Below are positions 27,721 to 36,080 of a stretch of 64,000 nucleotides of DNA, in pieces. Position 1 is the stretch's first letter. Every line of letters starts with the position of its first letter. The notes under the pieces were generated by a model. The model was given only the letters and a program-made list of their open reading frames with translations, was not told where the DNA came from and did no database searches. The stretch spans positions 248,001 to 312,000 of the forward strand of contig NZ_JASTLB010000001.1 in the NCBI RefSeq assembly GCF_030499535.1, given 5' to 3'. The stretch is from Streptomyces sp. TG1A-8 (GTDB lineage: Bacteria; Actinomycetota; Actinomycetes; Streptomycetales; Streptomycetaceae). The translations under genes and the position numbers were made by a program.

Positions 27721-28677
27721 TCAGGCGACGGCTGGCTGAACCGTCAAGGTTCCTTCGGCGGTGTCGATCGTGGCCTGAGTGCCAAGCGGGATGGTCGGGG
27801 GGTGGAGGCCGTGTCCGGCAGGGAGTCCGCCGAGAACAGGAACACTCAGGCGCGTCAGCCGGTCGCGCAGTACGTCGGCGATGCCCCATCCCCCCAGCGT
27901 TGGATCATCGGCATCCTGGTCGAAGCCGAGGAACTGGCCAAGCGCGACACCGCACAGCCCCTCCAGGGCTCCAGTACGGGTCAGCTGGGTCAGTGCGCGG
28001 TCGACCTCTCCCAGCCCTATGCCTCTCTGGTGTTCGAGAAAGAGGATTGTCCCCCTAAGGCTCGGCAGACCGGCTCCGGCCTCGGTGCGGATCGCGTCAA
28101 GGTTGCCGCCGACCAGGACACCGGTCGCGGTGCCCTCGACGGTGACCGCCGCGCTGGCTTGGCTGGTGTCCCGGTGGAGGATGACAGGGTCGGTGGTCAT
28201 CAGCGCGCGGCGAAGGGCTTCGGCCGACGCCGGCCCGGACCATTCGTCGCTCCAGTTGGCGAAGGGGCCATGCAGCGAGGCCAGACCGCATCGCGCCCAC
28301 AGGGCAAGGTGGAGGTGGGTGATGTCGCTGAAGCCGACCAAGGGTTTCGGGTCGCGCCGCACGGCGTCGATGTCCAGGTCGTCGACGATGCGGTAGGCGC
28401 CTTTGCCGCCCCGGGTGGCAATCACCGCGCGGACTCCCGGGTCACCGAACGCGGAGTTCAGGTCGAAGACGCGATCCTCATCTCGGCCAGCCATATACCC
28501 CCATTGGCCGAAGATGTGCTCGCCCAACTCGACCCGAAGCCCCCATGACGTCAGTAGCTCGATGCCACGGGCGACTCCCTCGCGGCTGGGTGGACTGGCT
28601 GGAGAGACGATCCGCACCCGATCCCCGGGCCGTAACCGCGGCGATTGCACGGTCTGATGACTGTCGCAGTTGTGCAT
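27721..28677 (-). CDS. S66 LD-carboxypeptidase (MccF-like)
   Basis: 318 residues. The Ser-Glu-His triad of peptidase family S66 is visible: Ser117 in LVGFSDIT, Glu215 in ILFLEHQRG and His289 in LPAGHG. The N-terminal nucleophile domain begins RLRPGDRVRIVSPASP. Family members either trim L,D-peptide bonds in recycled peptidoglycan (LdcA) or inactivate microcin C-type peptide-nucleotides and other acyl-sulfamoyl adenylates (MccF, self-immunity). There is no signal peptide, so it acts in the cytoplasm. It stands alone between an integrase relic and an IS fragment, so an immunity role is possible but unsupported by neighbours. Confidence 0.85.
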   Translation of the reverse strand: MHNCDSHQTVQSPRLRPGDRVRIVSPASPPSREGVARGIELLTSWGLRVELGEHIFGQWGYMAGRDEDRVFDLNSAFGDPGVRAVIATRGGKGAYRIVDDLDIDAVRRDPKPLVGFSDITHLHLALWARCGLASLHGPFANWSDEWSGPASAEALRRALMTTDPVILHRDTSQASAAVTVEGTATGVLVGGNLDAIRTEAGAGLPSLRGTILFLEHQRGIGLGEVDRALTQLTRTGALEGLCGVALGQFLGFDQDADDPTLGGWGIADVLRDRLTRLSVPVLGGLPAGHGLHPPTIPLGTQATIDTAEGTLTVQPAVA

Positions 28678-28789
28678 GCCGGGATCTTCCTACACCCGCC
28701 GAGCCGAAGGTGAACCGTCTACAACGATCACTCACCGTCAACGCAGCCAGGCAGCCGTCAGCGAATACGCGACACCTGAACATGCGAGC

Positions 28790-28964
28790 TCACCAGTCCC
28801 GAGGCCGGGGACCGACTGGACACGTCCAGCCCGCACGGGTAGACAAGCACGTAAAGCCTCTGGTGGGTACCGGGTGACCTTGGTCGTGAACCCGTCTACC
28901 AGGGGCTTCACTCGTCTGCCGATCCAACTGAACACCTCACGCCTGAGGTTGGCAAAGGCTCAGT
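28790..28964 (-). repeat. Inverted partial copy of the IS5-like element at 31244
   Basis: On the minus strand this 175-bp segment repeats the first part of the element starting at 31244 (ACTGAGCCTTTGCCAACC... up to the GGACGTGTCCAGTCGGTCC region) with roughly 90% identity by eye. It keeps the terminal sequence but stops before the transposase catalytic region. Confidence 0.75.
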
Positions 28965-29066
28965 GTCGATCAGTTCGTGTCAGGGGTTTCTGTCTGCCGG
29001 CGGCAAACGCGCCGCATGCCCCGGCCGCGCCAGGCTGGGGCATGCGGCTTTCTCCAGGGTCTCCGG

Positions 29067-29450
29067 TCAGCAGGCCGGGACCGAAGACTGGTTGGTCACG
29101 AAGGACGAGTGCACATACGCCCAGACCGGCGCCGATCCGCCGGAGTAGTTCACGTAGGCATAGAACCACCGGTTGCTGGAGTAGTTGCCGGTTGCCCACC
29201 CCGCGTCTTTGTAGCAGGCCACCCACGAAGCCTGCCCGTTCGGGTTCCGCCACCCGTCGGAAGTCACCCAGCCGATGAAGGACCACGACTCGGCATAGGG
29301 CGCGGTGCGAGCCGCGGCCCCGGCTTGGACGGTCATCGTCGGATAGCTGGTCGCGTCCGCCTGCGCGGCCGGCGCAATCGTGAGCATGGCGCCCATCACC
29401 ATGAAGAAGGTCACGACGGATACGCTCACACGCTTCAGCAGTGCTTTCAT
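29067..29450 (-). CDS. Small secreted SH3-like protein
   Basis: 127 residues with a Sec signal peptide: KR near the N-terminus, hydrophobic VSVVTFFMVMGAMLTI, then AQADA as a likely cleavage site. The mature part is aromatic-rich with repeated strands (TMTVQAGAAARTAPYAESW, ASWVACYKDAGWATGNYSSN) and ends in Cys, typical of small SH3b-like or peptidase-inhibitor-like Streptomyces exoproteins. The two cysteines probably pair. Function unknown. It lies just downstream of the EndoU-like gene on the same strand (about 90 bp apart), which may be meaningful. Confidence 0.7.
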   Translation of the reverse strand: MKALLKRVSVSVVTFFMVMGAMLTIAPAAQADATSYPTMTVQAGAAARTAPYAESWSFIGWVTSDGWRNPNGQASWVACYKDAGWATGNYSSNRWFYAYVNYSGGSAPVWAYVHSSFVTNQSSVPAC

Positions 29451-29542
29451 GCCTCACCCTTTCGGTTCGACAGCGGTCCTCACCGCGTTCTGCGGGACAC
29501 CGTAGGGCGGTTGTGGCGTCGTTATGGCGATGGCTTCCCGGA

Positions 29543-30046
29543 TCAGAACGCCAGGGGGTACGCCGAGATGATGCCTTCTCCGTACGGTTCGACGATCACC
29601 CGGACCGCCACCGCGTCGTACTGCCCGTCGACCCGAAAGCGGGCCGGAATGGCCCACTCCACCTCCGGGAGGGTGTGCCAGGGATTGAACAGTGTCCCCC
29701 GCTCGCCGCTGAAGTCGTCATAACCGCGGCTCCATCGGGAAGACGGGTCGGCGGCCACCGTCTGAGCGGCCAGGAAGATCTTTTCGTCGGTCCAGTCCGC
29801 CGGGAAGAGACTCTTCCCGAGCTGGAGGGCTGCGGCTCTGCCGGAATGCAGCTCCGCGATGTGGTCCATGCGGAACGGTGACAGGTAGCTGCCCGCATGT
29901 CGTTGCTCGGCGCTGATGCCGAGTACGGTCTCACCCACCACCGGAACTTCTTCCCACCCGCCGTACTTCCCGGGCAGGGCGCCACGGCCGCTCTCCTCGT
30001 GACCGTAAACGTTCTTGGGGTGATACGGCTCAGGTTCCTTGGTCAA
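29543..30046 (-). CDS. EndoU-like nuclease domain protein
   Basis: About 167 residues if translation starts at TTG 30046, which has AGGAG at good distance; the frame is open to TTG 30079. The C-terminal half (SLFPADWTDEKIFLAAQTVA, a WS.GYDDFSG-like insert, then VRVIVEPYGEGIISAYPLAF) resembles bacterial EndoU RNase toxins, which typically end in an 'xxITAYP' strand. An upstream HAGSYLSPFRMDHIAELHSG could hold catalytic His residues, but the usual second His is not clear. There is no signal peptide or delivery domain. It is divergent from an unknown gene at 30101, which could be an antitoxin or regulator. The family call is tentative. Confidence 0.5.
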   Translation of the reverse strand: MTKEPEPYHPKNVYGHEESGRGALPGKYGGWEEVPVVGETVLGISAEQRHAGSYLSPFRMDHIAELHSGRAAALQLGKSLFPADWTDEKIFLAAQTVAADPSSRWSRGYDDFSGERGTLFNPWHTLPEVEWAIPARFRVDGQYDAVAVRVIVEPYGEGIISAYPLAF

Positions 30047-30100
30047 AGAGTCTCCTGGAAGGCTGCGGTAAGGGCCCAAGCAGGACTATAAATTGCTGGT

Positions 30101-31063
30101 ATGAATGCGGGCCAGGGCGGCGGACACCCGCAGGACCCGGAGTCGTCGCGGGTCGCTGCGGCGGGAAGGTGCCTGCGCGTCCTGCTCACCGAACGTCGTG
30201 AGTACCGGCGCCGCTGGCTCGCCTACACGCGGCGACGGCGGGGGGACGAGGTCAGCTACTCCGGGGTCTCGCAGGTCGTCGCCCTGCATTTGTGGGAGAA
30301 CGGTCTGCGCTCGGACACGGACCGCGAGTTACCGAGGAAGTTACGCGACCGTGTGCGGCAGGCGCTGCGTGGCGAACAACTCACTCACGAGACAATCACC
30401 TGGCTCACCGAGTCGTTCGACTTCTCCCCGGAGGACGTCACAGAGGTCTGGGACGCCTTCTCCGGGCGTAGCGCGGTTGACTTGGGCGGCAACGGCGTCG
30501 CGTTCACCTTACGCGAACAGCCGGTACCCCTCATCCGGCCGCAGCGCCACCGCACGACGGCTCTGTTCACGCGCTACTACGTGGCGGCGGACCGCGCACT
30601 GCGACGCATAGAGACTAGTCACGTCCTGGTCGCTGCGGAAGACGGCTTCGAGGTCTTCGCCTACAGTCCTCGTGACACGGTGATCGGTGTCGCATCGGTC
30701 GTCGGTGGAACCTTCACTGGTTTCTCCCCGAGCAGCCCGGGATACGTCGGGATGGAATTCCAACTGGACCGGCGACTGTCGAAGGGCGAGCACGCGTCAC
30801 TACATTACACAACGCTGCACCGGCTGGCACCCGATCCCTGTGTCCACGTGCGGCGGGCGGCACGGAAACGCATGGAGAACGTAGACATGCGGGTCATCTT
30901 CGACGCGGTGGTGCCCCGAACGGCTTGGTGGTGCGTGTGGGACGACTACAGCGGCACCGAACCGATCCGCAGGATCCGAACCGCCATCTCACCCGCAGGT
31001 GAACTGCACCAGTTCTTCCCGTATCTGGAACAGGCGGTGGTCGGTTTTCAGTGGGAGTGGTAA
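30101..31063 (+). CDS. Uncharacterised protein with N-terminal HTH-like region
   Basis: 320 residues, not recognised. An Arg-rich helical segment (about residues 25-50: CLRVLLTERREYRRRWLAYT) is followed by VSYSGVSQVVALHLWENGLR and TITWLTESFDFSPEDVTEVW, which looks like helix-turn-helix or death-like bundle organisation. The second half is beta-rich (DGFEVFAYSPRDTVIGVASV, GYVGMEFQLDRRLSKGEHAS) and ends with aromatic FQWEW. There is no signal or membrane segment. GC is lower than in neighbours in places. It is divergent from the EndoU-like gene, 54 bp between starts, so the two may be functionally linked. Confidence 0.6.
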   Translation: MNAGQGGGHPQDPESSRVAAAGRCLRVLLTERREYRRRWLAYTRRRRGDEVSYSGVSQVVALHLWENGLRSDTDRELPRKLRDRVRQALRGEQLTHETITWLTESFDFSPEDVTEVWDAFSGRSAVDLGGNGVAFTLREQPVPLIRPQRHRTTALFTRYYVAADRALRRIETSHVLVAAEDGFEVFAYSPRDTVIGVASVVGGTFTGFSPSSPGYVGMEFQLDRRLSKGEHASLHYTTLHRLAPDPCVHVRRAARKRMENVDMRVIFDAVVPRTAWWCVWDDYSGTEPIRRIRTAISPAGELHQFFPYLEQAVVGFQWEW

Positions 31064-31118
31064 CACGGCCAGGACCGGCAAGGTCGTGTTCTTTACCGAA
31101 CGGACTTCTCATCGTTTC

Positions 31119-31243
31119 GGCACTATTGCGTTGACTGATGGGGTGGGATGATCTTCGGATTGGTCATGCTGGAGAGAAGTCGTCCGTGGGGAGCGCGTCG
31201 CCGTCGTACAGAGGGCACCGGCACCCGATCGAGGTCGTCTCCC
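31119..31243 (+). pseudogene. IS6-family left-end fragment
   Basis: Begins with GGCACTATTGCGTTGAC, the typical IS6 end, followed by the promoter region and first codons (GHRHPIEVVSH). It is cut at 31243 by the next IS. Confidence 0.65.
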
Positions 31244-32139
31244 ACTGAGCCTTTGCCAACCTCAGGCGTGAGGTGTCCAGTTGGATCGGCAGATGAGTGA
31301 AGCCCCTGGTAGACGGGTTCACGGCCAAGATCACCCGGTATCCACAGAGGCTTCACGCGCTTGTCCACCCGTGCGGGCTGGACGTGTCCAGTCGGTCCCT
31401 GTCCTTCCTTACCGCTCGCCTGCGAGAACACCGGCGTCGGATCGGAAGTCGCTGGCGCCGGCTCCCCGTCGGCCGGCAGGCCCTGCCGGTGGTGGCGCAT
31501 CTGCGGGACGGGACCGCGTACGCTCAGCTCGCGGCGGGTTTCGGGATCGGGACGAGCACGGTCTACCGCTGCATCAGCGAGGCCGTCGACCTGCCGGCCG
31601 CACTCGCACCGACCCTCGACGAGGCCGTCCGGGCTGCTTCGACGAAGGCGTACGTCCTGCTCGACGGGACGCTTCTGCCGATCGACCGGATCGCCGCCGA
31701 CCGGCGGTCCCACTCCCGAAAGCACGAGAGGCACGGTATGAACGTGCAGGTCATCGCCGATCCCTTCGGCCGGCTGCTGTGGGCTTCACCCGCACTGCCC
31801 GGGGCGGTTCACGATGTTCGCGCGGCCCGTGAACACGGCATCGTCAACGCCCTCGGCCAGGCCCGGGTCCCTTGTCGGGCGGGCAAGGGCTACCAGGGCG
31901 CCCGCGGCACGGTCCGGGTTCCGTTCCGCGGCCGTTGAAAGACGCTCTCCGCAGGTCAGCAGGCCGTGAACCGATCCCAGGCCAAGAGCTGGGCCCTCGT
32001 CGAACAAGCCATGGCCACCCTCGGGAATTGACGGCTCCTCCGCAAACCGAGGTGCTCGACGACCCGCATCACCGCTCTCGTCCAGGCCGTCCTCGTCCTG
32101 CATCAAGCCAGCTCAACCGCAGGATGAAAAAGACTCAGT
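31244..32139 (+). mobile_element. IS5-like (DDE_Tnp_4) element (896 bp)
   Basis: Ends ACTGAGCCTTTGCCAACC and, inverted, ACTGAGTCTTTTTCATCC: imperfect inverted repeats. It has inserted into the IS6 fragment. The first 175 bp occur again inverted at 28790-28964. Confidence 0.7.
31297..32127 (+). pseudogene. IS5-like transposase with two nonsense codons
   Basis: Reads LVHPCGLDVSSRSLSFLTAR, RDGTAYAQLAAGFGIGTSTV (HTH), STKAYVLLDGTLLPIDRIAA (first Asp), and a catalytic core to VPCRAGKGYQGARGTVRVPF. A TGA replaces the expected Trp at 31936-31938, and a second TGA, also in place of a Trp, follows TLGN about 90 bases on. After both, recognisable sequence (TTRITALVQAVLVLH) continues in the same frame. 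Inactive. Confidence 0.75.
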
Positions 32140-32314
32140 GAGCGAGCTGGGAATGTACCGACCCATGACGGCCGCGAGGTCACGAAGTACCACCGCCGTG
32201 TCAGTGGCAAGCTCCGGTCGCAGACCGACGACCGGCACGGACCGCGTACCGCCCCCGTGGTACGCGGCCCTGCGCCCCTCGCCGGTCAGGGCGCGGGAAC
32301 GACGCGCCCTGCGG

Positions 32315-33568
32315 TCAGCGCACCGGCTTCGGACCGGCCGCCTCCGGCAGCAGCCGGGGGTTTGCGTTGTGCACCAGTTCCAAGGCCTGCTGCGGGAACC
32401 ACTTGCCGGCCGCGGGGTCCTGGTAGCCGCGCTCGGGATCGTTCGGACCCGCCGTGCCTCGGGTGCACTGCCCGTCCGACTCACCGGGGATCTTCACCCA
32501 GACCTTGGCGTCGGCCAGCGCATCCCCCGTGTTCAGCGTGGGCCGGGCGCCGGTGCCGCGTCCGGGCGGATTGCACCAGTCCTGCGGGTCGGAGTAGACG
32601 CCGGCTGGCGGGGTCCACGGCCCCTGGCCATTGCGGCTGGTGTCGGTGACGAAGTGCTTCATGGCGGACGGCGCCGCGTGCACGTGCGCGTCCAGCCACG
32701 CCTGGGCGTCGTTCACCGACCACCACTGGTTGGGGCAGTCGGCGGCCGAGCCGCCGTCCGACACATGACTCAGGCAGGACGAGACCAGCTTGCCGTACCA
32801 GGCCAGTTCGCTGTCGGGACGGTAGTTGGACACGTTCAGGAAGAAACCGGTGGCGGTGTCGATGCCGCCGGCGACCAGGCGGGGCACGAGGTCGTTCACG
32901 CTGTGCCAGCCGCTGTGCCCGGCATCCAGGTAGACCTTGGTGCCGGCCAGTGGTTCCAGGGCGTCCACCGCGTAATGGATCTCGGTGTAGCGCTCGGTGG
33001 TCTTGCTGCCCTGCGCATCGTCCTGACCACAGTCTGAAGGCAGCAGCGCGAGCGAGTCCGGCTCCAGGATGACGGAGGCCGGCAGGTGGCCGATGCCCGC
33101 GCGCACGGCGTCGATCCACGCCTCGTACTGCGGGGTGTCGGCGGCCCCGCCGGCCGAGTACTGGGCGCAATCCCGGCCCGGGATGTTGTACAGGGCCAGC
33201 ACCGGGAGCGCGTGGTGGCGGGCCGCCTCCACGACGGTCCTGTGCACGGACACCCGGACCTCGTCGGGTGTGCCGTCGCCGTACCACACGGCCTGCGGGG
33301 TCCGCGTCATCGCGAGCACACCGGCCGCGTCCTTCAGTTGCCTGTGCCGTACCAGGTCCAGGATCTGCTGGTTGGCGTCCGAGTTGGCGGGCGGAGTGTA
33401 CAGCGCGGTGGGCGGCGCGACGTACGCCGACGTGGCGGCCTGCGCAGGGGCGGCGGCGAGTGCACTACCGGCCAGAGCGGCGGCGACCACGGCGACCGTC
33501 AACGGGCGGAGGGCCCTGCTGGTCCTGCTGGGTGTTCCGTTGCTTCCGGCATGGTCGTGTGCGGTCAT
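32315..33568 (-). CDS. GH6 cellulase (endoglucanase/cellobiohydrolase)
   Basis: 417 residues from the ATG at 33568, which has GAGGAGCC upstream; the open frame extends to 33610. A signal peptide (hydrophobic VAVVAAALAGSALAAAPAQA) is followed by a single GH6 domain: AVWYGDGTP, then VILEPDSLALL (catalytic acid Asp), then KVYLDAGHSGWHS, and GPKPV near the end. It hydrolyses beta-1,4-glucan with inversion, outside the cell. There is no carbohydrate-binding module. A perfect CebR-type operator lies 51 bp upstream, so cellobiose should induce it. Confidence 0.92.
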   Translation of the reverse strand: MTAHDHAGSNGTPSRTSRALRPLTVAVVAAALAGSALAAAPAQAATSAYVAPPTALYTPPANSDANQQILDLVRHRQLKDAAGVLAMTRTPQAVWYGDGTPDEVRVSVHRTVVEAARHHALPVLALYNIPGRDCAQYSAGGAADTPQYEAWIDAVRAGIGHLPASVILEPDSLALLPSDCGQDDAQGSKTTERYTEIHYAVDALEPLAGTKVYLDAGHSGWHSVNDLVPRLVAGGIDTATGFFLNVSNYRPDSELAWYGKLVSSCLSHVSDGGSAADCPNQWWSVNDAQAWLDAHVHAAPSAMKHFVTDTSRNGQGPWTPPAGVYSDPQDWCNPPGRGTGARPTLNTGDALADAKVWVKIPGESDGQCTRGTAGPNDPERGYQDPAAGKWFPQQALELVHNANPRLLPEAAGPKPVR

Positions 33569-33618
33569 GCGGACGGCTCCTCGGATACGTGGATGGCAAT
33601 GCTCGCTCACGACAGCCT

Positions 33619-33632
33619 TGGGAGCGCTCCCA
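33619..33632. promoter_or_regulatory. CebR-type operator
   Basis: TGGGAGCGCTCCCA, the 14-bp palindrome bound by the cellulose-utilisation repressor CebR in Streptomyces, sits upstream of the GH6 gene. The exact match makes CebR control very likely. Confidence 0.85.
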
Positions 33633-33684
33633 TGAGTGGCACCAAGGACTTAACCCCCGCACGGGAGCAGCGTCAATCCCCCCG

Positions 33685-33955
33685 TCAGGCTTCAAGAACT
33701 GAAAATTCAGAGGCGTGACGGGAACTCGCGCAGCATCCTCGCGACGAGCTACTCCGCACGGACGGCTTCGCATGCAAGGCCACCCGGACGATGGCCAGTT
33801 GGGCGACCGTGCACCCCTTCGCGTCGGCCACCTGGCGCAGGGTGTCGAGGAGGGCCAGGTTGTGCTCCACGTTCCCGTGCGAGAACCGCGGGTTGGGGCC
33901 GCGGCTGTCGCCGAGGAAGGGGTCGGGCCGGCGGACCAGTGGGGGCTTTCCCTGT
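33685..33955 (-). pseudogene. Aldo/keto reductase C-terminal fragment
   Basis: Reads DPFLGDSRGPNPRFSHGNVE then HNLALLDTLRQVADAKGCTV and AQLAIVRV, the last helices of AKR-superfamily enzymes. The N-terminal barrel with the catalytic Tyr is absent, and the end turns into unrelated residues. Confidence 0.65.
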
Positions 33956-33973
33956 GATTGTGGGTGCCGCCGG

Positions 33974-34860
33974 TCATGCGGTGGTGGCCGGCGTGTTTGA
34001 TACCTGTTTATGCGTGATGGGGTTGATCTGACCGGGACGGGAGTGTTGCCGGCGGGTATTGTGGTGTGTCGCCTGCCGGAAGATCGAGAGGCGGGTCCCG
34101 TGGACTCTGTTCCACTGCTTTCGGCTCTGGGGCGTTTCGCGTTTCATGGTCGTGTTCGGATTCTCCGCGGCAGCGTTGTCCGCGCTCGTGCCCACCGCGT
34201 CGTGCGATCTGCTCAGACCGAGCTTCGAGCAGGCCTGGACGGTCTTTTCGATCCGTGCGGGCCCCGTTGTCGCTGCGGAAGACCGCCCCGCGCAGGCCGT
34301 CCCCGCCGTGGACCGCCGCGGCGGCCCTGAGCGCGTCGGTGACCGGTGAGGTGCGCATGTGGTCGGCGATCGACCAGCCTGCCAGGCGTTTCGAGCGCAG
34401 GTCCACAACCTTGCCGGATAGAGGAATGGGCTGTTCCCGATCGGGAGACAGGTTATGGCACCGACGTATTCGGTGTTCGGTGCCTGGACGGTGAAGTCGC
34501 GCCGCGACAGGTCCGGCACAGGCGTCACCGACGGCTCGGGGGCGGTCGCGCGGATCTTCTTGTGCGGATGCAGTCCGATGATGCGGAACTTGCGCACGAT
34601 GCGCTCGGCACGCTTGTGGTTGACCGGCCTCCCAGCCTCCTTCAGCTCGGCGGTGACACGCGGGACCCCGTAGGTTCCATCCGATTCCTGGTGGATTTCG
34701 GCGATGCGTTCGGTGGGTCCGGCGTCCGCCCTCATCCGGCTGGCCCGCGTTTCCGTGCCGGCCGGCCACTGACAGAAACAGAACGCGAGACCTGAAGCGT
34801 CCGGCACAGCCGCTTGACGCCGAAGGCGTCACGGTGATCTTCGGCGAACTGGAAGCGGCT
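33974..34860 (-). pseudogene. IS3-family OrfB, multiply frameshifted
   Basis: Recognisable blocks in order but in several frames: RFQFAEDHRDAFGVKRLCRT, RIAEIHQESDGTYGVPRVTA, VGAITCLPIGN, VVDLRSKRLAGWSIADHMRT (near the second Asp), SADNAAAENPNTTMKRET. The core positions D, D and E are scattered across frames, so the element is dead. Confidence 0.7.
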
Positions 34861-34862
34861 GC

Positions 34863-35183
34863 TCACCGGCTGGTCCCGGCCGCAAAATACTTTGCGGCCC
34901 CCCGCAGGATCTCCCGGTCGAGCTCGAGTCCCTTCGCCCGCGTCCGCGGCTGCCGGTTCCCCTTCCCCCTCTCCCCCTTCTCCATCGCCGTGGCCTCCAC
35001 GTCCCCGGGTCGGGCGACCTGCTCGGCATCCCGCACCCAAGTGCGGAGCGTCTCATGGGTGACGCCCAGGTCCCTGGCCATTGGCGCATACGTCCCACTC
35101 GGGCTCGAGTAGTACAGCGCGACGGCATCGGCCCGGAACTCAGGCGAGCACTTCGGCGTCCCCAACGGGAACTCCTGTCCCAT
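34863..35183 (-). CDS. IS3-family OrfA
   Basis: 106 residues: YSSPSGTYAPMARDLGVTHE then TLRTWVRDAEQ (HTH) and a Lys/Arg-rich linker, ending DREILRGAAKYFAAGTSR. It seems intact, but its OrfB is broken. It overlaps the usual OrfB start region in the -1 frame. Confidence 0.75.
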   Translation of the reverse strand: MGQEFPLGTPKCSPEFRADAVALYYSSPSGTYAPMARDLGVTHETLRTWVRDAEQVARPGDVEATAMEKGERGKGNRQPRTRAKGLELDREILRGAAKYFAAGTSR

Positions 35184-35324
35184 GGATCTTCACGATCCAA
35201 TGATCAGGATGTCCACGATCAAGGGGGAACGCCCGATCGACCCCACTACAGCCAGCCGGCACGGATTTACAGAACGATGCGTCCAATATTATTCAGTCGT
35301 TCTGGTTTCGGTTGGGAGACGCAC

Positions 35325-35975
35325 ATGAGTGAAGCGGCAACGGTCGACTGCGGGGGCAATGTCGTTCGGCGCGGTCCGGGCAGGCCCCGCAGTGAGGAAC
35401 GGCGTACCGCCATCCTGGAGGCGGCCGGTGACCTCATGATCCAGGGAGGGCTCAAGGCGGCCACGATGGGCGCCATCGCGGAGCGCGCCGGAGTGGGCAA
35501 GGCGACGATCTACAAGTGGTGGCCGTCACGGGGGGCGGTGGCCATGGAGGGGTTCATGCTCCGTGCGGCCGACTCCTGGTCATTGCCGGAAGGCGTGCGC
35601 GCCACAGAGGCGCTGCGCATCCTGGTAGCGGCGGCGGTGCGCCTGTTCACCGGCACCGCTGCCGGACCTCTCATGCGCGCCCTCGTGGCGGACGCGCAGT
35701 CCGACGACGAGCTGGCGCGGGCGGTGCGGGAGCAGTGGCTCGCGCCGCGTCGGGCGGTCGCCGCCGAAATCCTGCGCAGCGGCGTCACGCGCGGCGAGCT
35801 CCGGGCCGATCTGGACGTGGAGACGACGCTGGATCTCGTGTTCGCTCCCGTCTACCACCGGCTGCTCTTCGGCCACGGCGCCCTCGATGAGGCGTTCGCC
35901 GAGCGCACCGTCGCGCACGTCCTCGCCGGGGTCGGGAACGAGGCGGGCGGATCGCAGCCCGAGACCATATACTGA
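35325..35975 (+). CDS. TetR-family regulator
   Basis: 216 residues. The HTH (ILEAAGDLMIQGGLKAATMG, then VGKATIYKWWPSRGAVAMEG) is of the KWW subtype, and a TetR_C-like helical domain follows. The ATG at 35325 lies after GGGAGAC. A 21-bp palindrome overlaps its stop codon and precedes the MDR gene, so it should control the downstream oxidoreductase and possibly itself; an inverted repeat CAGAACGA...TCGTTCTG flanks its own promoter (35270-35304). Confidence 0.9.
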   Translation: MSEAATVDCGGNVVRRGPGRPRSEERRTAILEAAGDLMIQGGLKAATMGAIAERAGVGKATIYKWWPSRGAVAMEGFMLRAADSWSLPEGVRATEALRILVAAAVRLFTGTAAGPLMRALVADAQSDDELARAVREQWLAPRRAVAAEILRSGVTRGELRADLDVETTLDLVFAPVYHRLLFGHGALDEAFAERTVAHVLAGVGNEAGGSQPETIY

Positions 35976-35990
35976 ACTCATCGTTCAGTA
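35970..35990. promoter_or_regulatory. TetR operator candidate
   Basis: TACTGAAC-TCATC-GTTCAGTA, a 21-bp inverted repeat overlapping the TetR stop codon and lying 91 bp before the oxidoreductase start. Confidence 0.65.
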
Positions 35991-36080
35991 ATACTCCAGG
36001 CTCGGGCTGTGCGGCACCGTTCGAGTCCGGACTCACAGGCCGTGCGCGGCCCGCTCGCAACTGCGAAAGAAGCGAATCCG

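Noticed and set aside
35991..36001. AATACTCCAG resembling an IS701 end
   Set aside because: Only 10 bases match and no transposase or second end is near; it is likely chance.
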